This document shows, piece after piece, positions 17,124-25,570 of a stretch of 64,000 nucleotides of DNA. The stretch is taken from contig NZ_CP084090.1 of the NCBI RefSeq assembly GCF_020217425.1, positions 2,604,001 through 2,668,000 of the forward strand. The letters are read 5' to 3'. The stretch comes from Halomicrobium urmianum (lineage in GTDB: Archaea; Halobacteriota; Halobacteria; Halobacteriales; Haloarculaceae). Below the pieces are notes generated by a model that did no database searches, was not told the DNA's origin, and was given only the letters and a program-made list of their open reading frames with translations. Within the stretch, counting starts at the first letter, position 1. Each line of letters opens with the position of its first letter. A program made the position numbers and the translations under genes.

Positions 17124-18116
17124 ATGGAGTACACGACGCTCGGAGAGACTGGACTGGAAGTATCGAGACTCTGTCTCGGGACGATGAACTTCGGTAGCGG
17201 CTGGCGACCGACCTACCAAGACGACTGGACGATCGACGAGGAGGCCAGTCGTACGGTGATCGACCGCGCCATCGAGCACGGAATCAACTTCATCGACACG
17301 GCCAACATCTACTCGACGGGTGACAGCGAGCGCATCGTCGGCAACGCTATCGAGGACTACGACCGCGACGAACTCGTCGTCGCGACGAAGGTGTACGGCC
17401 AGATGCACACCGGTCCGAACGGACAGGGACTCTCGCGCAAGCACGTCCTCGATCAGGCGCAGGCGAGCCTCGACCGACTCGGGACCGACTACATCGACCT
17501 CTACCAGATCCACCGCTGGGACGACCAGACGCCCATCGAGGAGACGCTGTCGGCGCTGGATCACCTCGTCGACGAGGGCGTAGTCCGATACGTCGGCGCG
17601 AGTTCGATGGCCGGCTGGCAGTTCATGAAGGCGCTGAAGACGAGTGACGTGGAACACTACGAACGGTTCGTCTCGATGCAGCCGGAGTACAGCCTCGTCC
17701 GCCGCCACGAGGAGGAGAACGTCCTGCCAGTCTGTGCCGAGGAGGGAATCGGCGTCGTGCCGTGGTCGCCGCTGTACCGCGGCTTCCTGACGGGGAAGTA
17801 CGAGCGAGACGACGAACCGCCGGAGGGGTCGCGGATGGCCGAGGAGGACGTCACTCCCGCCGAGGAGTTCGACGAGGACCAGTGGGCGGTGCTAGACGCG
17901 GTGCGCGACATCGCCGACGAGCACGACGCCTCACCGGTCCAGATCAGCATCTCGTGGCTGCTCCACAAGGACGTGGTCACCGCGCCCATCGTCGGCCCGA
18001 AGACGGTCGACCAGCTCGACGAGAACGTCGGCGCGCTGGACGTCGAACTTTCGGACGACGAGATCGAACGGCTGGAAGCACCGATCGATCCCGCGTGGTC
18101 GGCCGACCTGCTGTAG
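17124..18116 (+). CDS. Aldo/keto reductase, candidate L-fucose dehydrogenase
   Basis: This 330-residue cytoplasmic oxidoreductase has the catalytic tetrad context of the family: FIDTANIYS with Asp and Tyr, VVATKVYG with Lys, and IDLYQIHRWD with His. The NADP-binding C-terminal motif (APIVGPKTVDQLDENV) is also present. L-fucose dehydrogenases of some bacteria belong to this superfamily, so oxidation of L-fucose or L-galactose to a lactone is plausible. A TATA-like box TTTATATA at about 17078-17085 lies 25-30 bases before an in-frame GTG at 17109, which could be the real leaderless start, adding five residues. Its stop abuts the stop of GH29 copy 3. Confidence 0.85.
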   Translation: MEYTTLGETGLEVSRLCLGTMNFGSGWRPTYQDDWTIDEEASRTVIDRAIEHGINFIDTANIYSTGDSERIVGNAIEDYDRDELVVATKVYGQMHTGPNGQGLSRKHVLDQAQASLDRLGTDYIDLYQIHRWDDQTPIEETLSALDHLVDEGVVRYVGASSMAGWQFMKALKTSDVEHYERFVSMQPEYSLVRRHEEENVLPVCAEEGIGVVPWSPLYRGFLTGKYERDDEPPEGSRMAEEDVTPAEEFDEDQWAVLDAVRDIADEHDASPVQISISWLLHKDVVTAPIVGPKTVDQLDENVGALDVELSDDEIERLEAPIDPAWSADLL

Positions 18117-19541
18117 CTACTGCTCGCGCGGATTGTCGACGTCGGCCAGCCGAAGCGTGTAGGCGTGGTCGTGGTCCGGCTCCGCAGACAGCGAGACGGT
18201 CAAGGTCCCGCCGTCGAGGGTGCTCTCGCAGACTTGCGCTCCCTCGGCAGTCAGCAGTTCGACGTCGGGAGCCGCGTCGAGGTCGACGTGAGTCGGGACC
18301 GACAGTTCGAGCTCGCCGCCGGGCCAGTCGAGGGCGGTGGCGTAGAGATCACCGTCGCGGTGGGTGTATCGCACGTCGACCGCGCTGGCCTCGTCCTCGG
18401 CGACGGCCCACGGTCGCGAGCCGAAGATCGCCTCGCCGTTCGTGTCGAGCCACTCGCCCAGCCCGGCGAGCGGCGTCCGCTGGAGGTCCGGGATGGTGCC
18501 GTCGGCCTTCGGCCCGACGTTGATGAGGAGGTTGCCGTTCTTCGAGACGATGTCGACGAACGAGTGGACCAGTTCCTCGGCCGAGAGGTGGTCGTCCTCG
18601 TCCTCGACGGCGTTGTAGCCGAAGGAGTGACCGATCCCGCGGCAACTCTCCCACTTGCGGTCCTGAATCTCGTCGAAGGAGGTGTACTCCGGCGTGACGA
18701 AGTCGCCGTGGTACTCCTCGTTGTCCCGGCGGTTCCCCTCGATGTCGATGGTCGGGCCGATGGCGTCGGTGGAGGCGCGGTCGTTGACGGCGACGTCCTT
18801 GCCGCGCTCGTCGGCGCGGTTGTAGTAGTCCGCGATCAGTTCCTGGGCGTGGACGTGATCGCCCTCGGCCTTGGGCACGTCGAACCAGAGCAGGTCGGGG
18901 TCGTACTTGCGGATCAGTTCCCTGTGCTTGGCGTTCATGAAGTCGACGTACTCCGATCCCGGGCCGCCCTGCTCCTCGGCCGGTCCGCCCTTCTCGAAGT
19001 CGGGGTGGCCGAACTGGCCCTCGAAGCCGGGCTGGTAGTAGTTGTAGTTGGCGTGGTAGGAGGCGGCGAACTTGAGACCGTACTCGCGCACCGCGTCGGC
19101 GAGGTCGCCGACGAGGTCGCGTTCGGGTCCCATCTCGGCGGCGTTGTACTTCGCGTAGTGGCTGTCCCACAGCGGGAACCCGTCGTGGTGCTCGCCGGTG
19201 AGGACGACGTAGCCCGCACCCACGTCCTCGAAGAAGGACGCCCACTCGTCGGGGTCGAACTCCTCGGCGTCCCACTCGTCGACGAAGTCGGCGTACTCGA
19301 CGTCCTCGCCGTAGGTCTCCTCGTGGTACTCCCTGGTGGGCGACTCCTCTTCGTACATGTAGTAGGGGTACCACTCGGCGTACGGCGAGGCCGTTTCCCC
19401 ACCGATGTCGGCGTCGGTCGGTGCCCACGCCGGCACGGAGTAGACGCCCCAGTGGATGAAGATGCCCAGTTTCGCGTCGTGGTACCACTCCGGAACCGGA
19501 TGCTGGTCTAACGACTCCCACGATGGCTCGTACTCTGCCAT
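18117..19541 (-). CDS. Alpha-L-fucosidase, GH29 (copy 3)
   Basis: This 474-residue paralogue of copy 2 has the same landmarks: LGIFIHWGVYSVPAWAP, GEHHDGFPLWDS, the nucleophile Asp in LLWFDVPKAEGDH at about residue 220, and LLINVGPKADGTIP. From about residue 30 to 260 the two proteins are almost the same residue by residue, while the first 25 residues and the C-terminal sandwich differ. This suggests a recent duplication kept alike by gene conversion in the catalytic part. No signal peptide is visible. A TATA-like GTTATTAG (19566-19573) lies about 27 bases upstream of the ATG. Confidence 0.92.
   Translation of the reverse strand: MAEYEPSWESLDQHPVPEWYHDAKLGIFIHWGVYSVPAWAPTDADIGGETASPYAEWYPYYMYEEESPTREYHEETYGEDVEYADFVDEWDAEEFDPDEWASFFEDVGAGYVVLTGEHHDGFPLWDSHYAKYNAAEMGPERDLVGDLADAVREYGLKFAASYHANYNYYQPGFEGQFGHPDFEKGGPAEEQGGPGSEYVDFMNAKHRELIRKYDPDLLWFDVPKAEGDHVHAQELIADYYNRADERGKDVAVNDRASTDAIGPTIDIEGNRRDNEEYHGDFVTPEYTSFDEIQDRKWESCRGIGHSFGYNAVEDEDDHLSAEELVHSFVDIVSKNGNLLINVGPKADGTIPDLQRTPLAGLGEWLDTNGEAIFGSRPWAVAEDEASAVDVRYTHRDGDLYATALDWPGGELELSVPTHVDLDAAPDVELLTAEGAQVCESTLDGGTLTVSLSAEPDHDHAYTLRLADVDNPREQ
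18785..19464 (-). repeat. Near-identical direct repeat, copy B (GH29 copy 3)
   Basis: This is the partner of 15421-16100 at an offset of 3364 bases. Long runs are identical, for example through the part encoding the SPYAEWYPYYMYEEE region, with only single-base differences elsewhere. Confidence 0.85.
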
Positions 19542-19649
19542 GGAGTGGCAGTCACACCCACACCACTAATAACTTGAGTATCCGAGGACACTGGCCGTGA
19601 ACCGGTCTCCAAGAGAAACAGTAAAGGGTCCCGTTTGCGACTTCCACCT

Positions 19650-20492
19650 ATGCGCATTGGCCGCTTCGAAGCCGAGGACGAAACGCGTATCGGCGTGTTC
19701 ACGGACGATCAGGTTCGCGACGTGACGAGCGAGTTCGAGGACTTCCAGGACGCGCTGTCGCGACCGCACGACGCCGACGGGGTCGACGGCGAGACGTTCG
19801 ACCGCGACGAGATCACGTTCAAGCCGCCGACGACCGACCGGAACACCGTCTTCTGCGCGGCGCTCAACTACGAGGCCCACGCCGAGGAGTCGAACATCGA
19901 CGTTCCGGAACGGCCGCTGGTGTTCATGAAGCTCGCGCGAACGCTCGTCGGTCACGGCGAGCCGATCTCTTATCACACCCGCGTGACCCAGGAGATCGAC
20001 TACGAGGCCGAACTCGCCGCGGTGATCGGAGAGCCCGCTCGGCACGTCGACCCCGAGGAGGCCCTGGACCACGTCGCCGGGTACACCATCCTCAACGACA
20101 CCTCGGCGCGCGACCTCCAGCTCTCGCTACAGGTCGGCGACGACGAGATGCTCGACTGGTTCTCGGGCAAGACGATGCAGCGGACGACGCCCGTCGGACC
20201 GTCGGTCGTCGTCGACGAGATCGACGATCCACAGGACCTGGCCATCGCCTCTCGGGTCGACGGCGAAACGATGCAGAGCGACAACACGGGCATGATGATC
20301 CGGAGCGTCGCCGACCTCGTCTCGTTCGTCTCCTCGCGCGTCCGCCTCGAACCCGGCGACGTCGTGGCGACGGGAACGCCCGAGGGCGTCGGTGCCTTCC
20401 AGGACATCAAGCTCGAACCGGGCGAGACTGTCGAGGTCGAAATCGAAGACGTCGGGACGCTCGTCAACACCGTCGAGGAAGCCGACGACTGA
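19650..20492 (+). CDS. Fumarylacetoacetate hydrolase family protein; candidate 2,4-diketo-3-deoxy-L-fuconate/rhamnonate hydrolase
   Basis: This 280-residue enzyme has the FAH-fold metal site: the Glu residues in DYEAELAAVIGE, Asp in LNDTSARDLQ, and the end motif GDVVATGTPEGVG. FAH-family hydrolases cleave a C-C bond in 1,3-diketo acids. In the known diketo-hydrolase route for L-rhamnose and L-fucose the products are pyruvate and L-lactate. Together with the dehydratase and SDR of this island, that role is the best reading; 5-oxopent-3-ene-dioate-type or acylpyruvate hydrolase activity is the alternative. The start at 19650 fits the MRIGRF... opening; a longer TTG-initiated form is not needed. 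Confidence 0.82.
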   Translation: MRIGRFEAEDETRIGVFTDDQVRDVTSEFEDFQDALSRPHDADGVDGETFDRDEITFKPPTTDRNTVFCAALNYEAHAEESNIDVPERPLVFMKLARTLVGHGEPISYHTRVTQEIDYEAELAAVIGEPARHVDPEEALDHVAGYTILNDTSARDLQLSLQVGDDEMLDWFSGKTMQRTTPVGPSVVVDEIDDPQDLAIASRVDGETMQSDNTGMMIRSVADLVSFVSSRVRLEPGDVVATGTPEGVGAFQDIKLEPGETVEVEIEDVGTLVNTVEEADD

Positions 20493-20540
20493 GAGGCCAC
20501 CGCCGGGCGGACCACTGGGGATCTGTCGGGAGGGACTGTT

Positions 20541-20550
20541 AACCATTATA
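20541..20550 (+). promoter_or_regulatory. TATA-like element of aldo/keto reductase gene
   Basis: The sequence AACCATTATA is centred about 28 bases before the ATG at 20575, consistent with a leaderless transcript and with the chosen start. Confidence 0.45.
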
Positions 20551-20574
20551 GTCGTTCCCGACAAACAGGGCGAT

Positions 20575-21456
20575 ATGGAGACCCGCCCGCTCGGCGAGAC
20601 CGGTCACGAAAGCACCGTCATGACGTTCGGCGCGATCGCGCTCAACTGGCTCGAACAGGAGGGCGCGAACCAGATGGTCGAACACGTCCTCGACTACGGC
20701 GTCAACCACTTCGACGTCGCGCCGACGTACGGCGACGCCGAACTCAAACTGGGACCGAAGCTCCGCCAGCACCGCGAGGACATCTTCCTCGGATGCAAGA
20801 CCCAGGAACGGAGCTACGAGGGCGCGTGGCGGAAGCTCGAACGGTCGCTGGACCGGCTCGGCGTCGAGAAGATCGACCTCTATCAGGTCCACGGCCTCGA
20901 ATACGACGAGGAGCTCGACCAGATCACCAGCGACGACGGCGCACTGGAGGCGTTCCGTGAGGCCAGAGACGAGGGCCTGATCGACCACGTCGGGCTCACC
21001 AGCCACGGCGAGCCGGCCCTCATCCTCGACGCGATCGACCGGATCGACGACCTGGAGACGCTGATGTTCCCGCTCAACCCGGTCGTCGCGGGAGCGGACG
21101 ACGAGCAGAATTACGAGACGGTGCTGCAGCGGGCCGAGGAAGAGGACATCGGTACCCTCGGTATCAAGGCGTTCGCCGACGGCTCGTGGCCCGACACCGA
21201 CGAACTGCCGGAGGCGGATCGCCCGTTCGCGAACTGGTACCGCCCGGTCTGCTCGCCCGACGAGATCAGCGAACGCTTCGACTTTGCCGCCTCACGGGGC
21301 CTGACCAGCGTCGTCAGCGCCGGCGATCCGAAGCTCGTCACGATGATCCTCGAGGCCGCGGCCGGCTACGAGGGAATGGACGAGGCCGCCCAGCGGTCGC
21401 TGATCGAACGGTCGCGCCACGAGGACAGCCCGGTCCCCGAACAGCTCCACCACTGA
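20575..21456 (+). CDS. Aldo/keto reductase
   Basis: This 293-residue oxidoreductase shows FDVAPTYGDAEL with the catalytic Asp and Tyr, FLGCKTQ with Lys, and DLYQVHGLEYDEE with His. The C-terminal cofactor region (SAGDPKLVTMILEAA) is present. It is of the short subgroup common in haloarchaea. Being the third dehydrogenase-type gene in the sugar island, it may act on an aldehyde such as lactaldehyde or on a free sugar, but the substrate cannot be read. The frame is open 61 codons further upstream, but the promoter-like TATA and the METRPLG start favour 20575. Confidence 0.85.
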   Translation: METRPLGETGHESTVMTFGAIALNWLEQEGANQMVEHVLDYGVNHFDVAPTYGDAELKLGPKLRQHREDIFLGCKTQERSYEGAWRKLERSLDRLGVEKIDLYQVHGLEYDEELDQITSDDGALEAFREARDEGLIDHVGLTSHGEPALILDAIDRIDDLETLMFPLNPVVAGADDEQNYETVLQRAEEEDIGTLGIKAFADGSWPDTDELPEADRPFANWYRPVCSPDEISERFDFAASRGLTSVVSAGDPKLVTMILEAAAGYEGMDEAAQRSLIERSRHEDSPVPEQLHH

Positions 21457-21467
21457 TCGGCAGGGGC

Positions 21468-22205
21468 ATGGAGGTCCCGCGAACGGTCACGGCCGCGCTG
21501 GAAGACCGCCCGGTCCCCGGTGCCCGCTGCCTCGAGGCCGGTGCGGGCGTCGGGAACACGACCGCCGGGCTGCTCGACGCCGGTGCGAGCGCCGTCTACG
21601 CCGTGACGAACGACCGCGAGCACGCTGCCACGACGCGGGAGCGCGTCAGTGCTGACGGACGACGGGAGACCGACGTCGCGGACCGGCTGGCCGCCGTCGA
21701 GGCCGACCTCCGTGCGATTCCGCTATCGGACGCGTCCGTCGACCTTATCACCGCTCACGGCCTCTGTAACGTCCTCGATCCGGCAGCGCTGTCGGCAGTC
21801 GCCGACGAGTTCCGACGCGTGGCGGCCCCGGGCTGCCACCTCGTGGTCGACGACTACGATCCGCTACCCGAGGATGCCGGCGTTCGGGAGCTGTTCGCGA
21901 TGGAGAACGCCGCTTCGGAAATGGCGTCCGGCGGTCCGGCGCTGACCTTCTATCCGGCGTCGTTCCTCCGGCGGTTCTTCGCGGGCGACGGGTGGCAGTT
22001 CGATCGGGAACGAACGCTTCTCGAGCCCGTACCCTGGACGACCAGTCACCTGTCCGCCCATGCTCAGGAGGTGACGTCGTTCGCCGCGGAGTGTGCGGAC
22101 GACGTCGGGAGGTCGCTGACGACGAGAGCGGACCAGCTCGCGACCGAAATCGGCACCGAGTCAGCGGGACGGATGTACAGCCTCGCATTCCGATTGCCCG
22201 AGTGA
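21468..22205 (+). CDS. Class I SAM-dependent methyltransferase
   Basis: This 245-residue protein has the SAM-binding motif I CLEAGAGVGNTTAGLLDAGA, an acidic end of strand 2 (VYAVTNDREHAAT), motif IV SVDLITAHGLCNVLD and the post-motif LVVDDYDPLPEDAG. The acceptor substrate is unknown. The gene begins 11 bases after the aldo/keto reductase and is probably co-transcribed, but it has no obvious role in sugar breakdown. It could alternatively be read as a small-molecule or quinone-type methyltransferase. Confidence 0.8.
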   Translation: MEVPRTVTAALEDRPVPGARCLEAGAGVGNTTAGLLDAGASAVYAVTNDREHAATTRERVSADGRRETDVADRLAAVEADLRAIPLSDASVDLITAHGLCNVLDPAALSAVADEFRRVAAPGCHLVVDDYDPLPEDAGVRELFAMENAASEMASGGPALTFYPASFLRRFFAGDGWQFDRERTLLEPVPWTTSHLSAHAQEVTSFAAECADDVGRSLTTRADQLATEIGTESAGRMYSLAFRLPE

Positions 22206-22212
22206 CCGCGTG

Positions 22213-22395
22213 TCTGGACCGACAGCTCCCGCGCTCCTCTCGACGACGTAGCCGTTCCGCACTAGCGTCTCGACGCGGTAGCAGGCGGTCGCTTTCGGTC
22301 GGCCCGCGAGGCGAGGTCCGTCACGCTGCGCCGACCGTGGCGCTCGGTCTGTTCGAGGTCCGGAGAGCGGTTTCCACGGCGTCGACAGGCACCTT
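22213..22395 (-). pseudogene. Remnant of an IclR-type HTH domain
   Basis: On the minus strand three frames together spell an IclR-like winged helix: VPVDAVETALRTS, then VTDLASRA, then GRPKATACYRVETLVRNGYV. No single frame is open across them, and the effector domain is absent because the methyltransferase gene ends immediately beside it. The HTH resemblance is by eye (compare PKST..YL.TL...GYVV in the intact IclR at 3.1-3.9 kb). It is probably a relic of a second local regulator. Confidence 0.4.
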
Positions 22396-23210
22396 GCACT
22401 CGTCCAGCCGTCAGTCCGAGGGCTGATTAGTCCGTCAACCGCGTTCGAACAGATCGCTGTTCATCCGGTCGATTCGGCCCCGGCTCGACACTTGCGCAGT
22501 CCGTATCGCCCGCCGTCCGCCGGTGCGGATCCGCTCAGCTCGCTGTTTCCTCGTTTCGACCGGGCTGCTCGCACTCTACAAAATCCAGACCAGTCCAGTT
22601 TCTACCACCGCTGAGGAGGCTGATCTCTGACAGAGACCCACGAAATCCGTCCGCCTCCCCCTTCATCCGTACCTGAACGCGACCGCTGTCGCCGGTCGCA
22701 GTCGTACACAATGGTCACACGGGCGAGCAGGATTGGGGGAATCAACACTTCATATAGTATTATATATTTCTTTCATATTTCTCTTCTATCGCTGACCCGG
22801 ACCAGGGATACACCGAGGGCGCCGATGTTCCGAAGCCGGTGATCTAATCGATCGAAATCGATATCTGCCTTCAGTCCGGACGCTGGACGATGGAATCTAC
22901 GGTATTCTCTGTCGAGAGAGCAATAGAGAACTGGGAGATAGAGTCGCTGCTACGAGGAGTATCAGCACATTCGATCTGAAGCTCGGGGCACCGAGTCGCG
23001 ATAGATCTCTGCCACCGACATACTTCGATACCTATACTTCTCGTTGTATTAATACACTCTGATACTTACTACCGAGAAACCTACGTTCCGATGCACCGGA
23101 ACTCGGGGCGGATTCGCGCGGTCGGAGAGCACGTCGTCGGGGACCGCGAACCGAAATCGGTGATCGGTACCGATCCGAAACGGCTGCGTCGACCCTTCGT
23201 CGGAATTGCG
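22396..23210. other. Intergenic stretch, partly AT-rich, no gene seen
   Basis: About 815 bases lie between the regulator remnant and the stop of the binding-protein gene. A markedly AT-rich patch (about 22745-22795, with TATAGTATTATATATTTC) stands out from the GC-rich surroundings. No open frame with coding character, tRNA or transposon end was recognised. Confidence 0.5.
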
Positions 23211-25076
23211 TCAATCTCCCGCGTACGACAGTTCGCCGTGACGCGGGAGCCAGACGGAGGGCCACCTCGCCTGTGCGACGGGCGCATCGGCGTCGGGAAC
23301 GTCCCAGTTCTCACCGCCGAGGAACGACTGTTCGAGCTTCTCGATCACGGGGATGATCGGCAGTTCGACGTTGGTCACCCACGCCTGCTCGGTGACGATC
23401 TCCTGAATCAGCTCTTCGTCCGTGGTCTGAGAGAGTTCCTCGAGGCGATCGCTCGGATTGACCGTCATCTCGTTACCGTCCATGTCAGGGACGGTCACGT
23501 CCGCGTTCTCCCCGCCCTGCGTCGAGTTCGCCGGCGGATAATTGATCGTGAGGCCGTCGACGTTCTCGACGAGCTGGTGGTACAGGGAGAAGTACGCGAA
23601 CGCCGCCTGCCCGCCGCCGGGCAGCCAGCTGCCGGCGGCCAGAACGAAGTCGCCGTTCGGCCAGACCGAGCCGAGGATCGAGTCGAAGCTCCGGCTGTCC
23701 GTTCTGGCCTGGAAACCGAACTCACTGAGCTGGTCTACGGCAGTCTCTGCGGCCGTGACCCAGTCGGTCCAGCCGGTCGGAACGGTGACCGGCAGTTCGA
23801 CGGCGTTGCCGTTCTCGTCGACCCACGTGTTACCGTCCTGTTCGTAGCCCGCCTCCTCGAGGACCGCGGCGGCCTCGTCGTGCATGGACTCGTCGACGCC
23901 GTAGGACTCGAACTCGTCCATCGCGTCGCCGAGCCAGCGTTCCTGATCGTCCGTGGGGATGCCGACCGAAACCGCCGGCGCCGTCTTGAGCGTGTCACCG
24001 ACGTTGTCCACGATGGCCTGGCGGTTGATGACGTAAGAGATCGCCTGTCGGACCGCGCGGTCGCCGGCGTGTTCGTGGGCGTGATTCGGCGCGAGGCCGA
24101 AGCCCCACTTCGCCGCCATCGTGACGTGTTCTATCACGTCGGGGATCTGCTCGACGACTTCCGGCGGCGTGAACATCGAGTACGCGGCGTCGATGTCCAG
24201 ATTGATCAGCGCTTGGTGGGTCTGCTGGTTGCCGTCGATGTACTGGAAGACGTAGTTGCTGAAGTTGATGTTCTCCGCGTCGGGGTGGTCCTCCCGGCGA
24301 GACAGCTGGAACTGCTGCTGACCGGCGCTGTCGAGCGTCCACGGCCCGCTGGCGACGACGTCCTGGTAGGCGAAGTCCTGGAACTGGCGCGTGGCCTCGT
24401 CCTCGTCGCCGCTCTCGTAGGCCTCGAGGTGCTCGCCGAAGATGTCCGCCTTCTGGTGGACGAAGCTCTGTTCGAGGACGTCGAACTCGACGATCGTCGG
24501 ATTCACGCTCTCCGGGATGTTCAGCACGACCGTCCGTTCGTCCGGGGTGTCGATGCTCTCCGTGTACCCCCACATGGACTCGTTCGTGAGCTGGTTGAGC
24601 CTGAGCTGGACGGCGATGTCCTCTGACGTGACCGGGTCGCCGTTCTCCCAGGTCAGCCCCTCCCTGATGGTCATCTCGAACGTGTCGCCGGCGTACTCCC
24701 AGTCCGTGATCGCGTAGGGGACGAGCTCGCCCTCCGCGTAATTGAACTTCGCGAAGGCGTCGAACAGGTTGTAGTGAGTGATCGACGAGACGCTGTTCGG
24801 GTTCTGCAGGTTGAACTGGACGTTCGTGGGAACCTGATTCGTGATATTACGGTACGTCGCGTCGTAGACTTCAGCGGAGCCTCCGTCACCCCCGCCTTCG
24901 CCGTCCGACCCGTCGGAACCGTCCGACCCGCTACTGCCGTCACTACCGTCGCTGCTATCCCCGCCGTCTTCGTCACCGCCGCACCCTGCGAGCGCGGCGA
25001 CGCCTGATACGCCAGTCAACTCGACGAAGCGACGACGACTGAGTACGTCGCCGTAACTGCTGGAATCCTTTGCCAT
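23211..25076 (-). CDS. ABC transporter substrate-binding lipoprotein, family 5 (peptide/oligosaccharide type), orphan copy 1
   Basis: This 621-residue Tat-exported lipoprotein has the signal SRRRFVELTGVSGVAAL, the lipobox LAGC, and a Gly/Ser/Asp linker of about 35 residues. A family-5 binding fold follows (YAITDWEYAGDTFEMTIREG, VRQAISYVINRQAIVDNVGD). Family-5 proteins bind di- or oligopeptides, nickel or oligosaccharides. No permease or ATPase is adjacent, so it must use a transporter encoded elsewhere. It is clearly paralogous to the protein at 28296-30149. A TATA-like box at about 25106-25112 supports a short 5' leader and the ATG at 25076. Confidence 0.92.
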   Translation of the reverse strand: MAKDSSSYGDVLSRRRFVELTGVSGVAALAGCGGDEDGGDSSDGSDGSSGSDGSDGSDGEGGGDGGSAEVYDATYRNITNQVPTNVQFNLQNPNSVSSITHYNLFDAFAKFNYAEGELVPYAITDWEYAGDTFEMTIREGLTWENGDPVTSEDIAVQLRLNQLTNESMWGYTESIDTPDERTVVLNIPESVNPTIVEFDVLEQSFVHQKADIFGEHLEAYESGDEDEATRQFQDFAYQDVVASGPWTLDSAGQQQFQLSRREDHPDAENINFSNYVFQYIDGNQQTHQALINLDIDAAYSMFTPPEVVEQIPDVIEHVTMAAKWGFGLAPNHAHEHAGDRAVRQAISYVINRQAIVDNVGDTLKTAPAVSVGIPTDDQERWLGDAMDEFESYGVDESMHDEAAAVLEEAGYEQDGNTWVDENGNAVELPVTVPTGWTDWVTAAETAVDQLSEFGFQARTDSRSFDSILGSVWPNGDFVLAAGSWLPGGGQAAFAYFSLYHQLVENVDGLTINYPPANSTQGGENADVTVPDMDGNEMTVNPSDRLEELSQTTDEELIQEIVTEQAWVTNVELPIIPVIEKLEQSFLGGENWDVPDADAPVAQARWPSVWLPRHGELSYAGD

Positions 25077-25226
25077 GTTCCAACGAACCACACTAAGTCT
25101 TCCATCATAAATCTTTGCAGTTTTTCCAGCTTAATCGGCGCGTACCATAATCTCTCTCCACCTGTGGTGCATATATTTGCAAATATTCTCCCGGTGGCTA
25201 GCTACACTCCGTGGAGTCGTGGACCG

Positions 25227-25308
25227 TATAGTAGAAATTGAAACTACACACATCGAGGGGTACCCCGGGTGCCGCTCGAGTGTGTCATCGCGTTCAATTT
25301 CTACTATA
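25227..25308. repeat. Perfect 16-bp inverted repeat with 50-base centre
   Basis: TATAGTAGAAATTGAA at 25227-25242 is matched exactly by its reverse complement TTCAATTTCTACTATA at 25293-25308. The 50-base centre contains the palindrome GGGGTACCCC (25257-25266) flanked by near-complementary ACACACatCGAG and CTCGAGTGTGT. It lies 150 bases before the binding-protein gene and 260 before the M81 gene, facing both. It could be a miniature mobile element with terminal inverted repeats, or a long-range operator or cruciform; no target duplication is obvious. Confidence 0.85.
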
Positions 25309-25539
25309 GCTATGTGGTCAGACAGACGAATGCATCAGCGCTATCGGACACCCCTCATTGTGGCTTGTTAATGATTATAGTAGCACTATAAGTAATTTGG
25401 CACATGTAACCCTAACTACTGTTGTGGGATCGTGGAGATGTTTGGCCCGAATTCGTCTGTGATACCGAATCACCGATCGAGTGAGTCTAGGACGTGAGCG
25501 ATCGCACGAGTCGAGTGGACCCCCGATCGACGGAACATA

Positions 25540-25550
25540 AACTTATCATA
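25540..25550 (+). promoter_or_regulatory. TATA-like element of the M81 gene
   Basis: AACTTATCATA is centred about 26 bases before the ATG at 25571, indicating a leaderless transcript. Confidence 0.5.
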
Positions 25551-25570
25551 ACACCATCCAATGTGGGGAC

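Noticed and set aside
3095-21456. Fucoidan (sulfated polymer) degradation locus
   Set aside because: No sulfatase, exported endo-fucanase or signal peptide on the fucosidases is present in the window, so only oligosaccharide use is supported.
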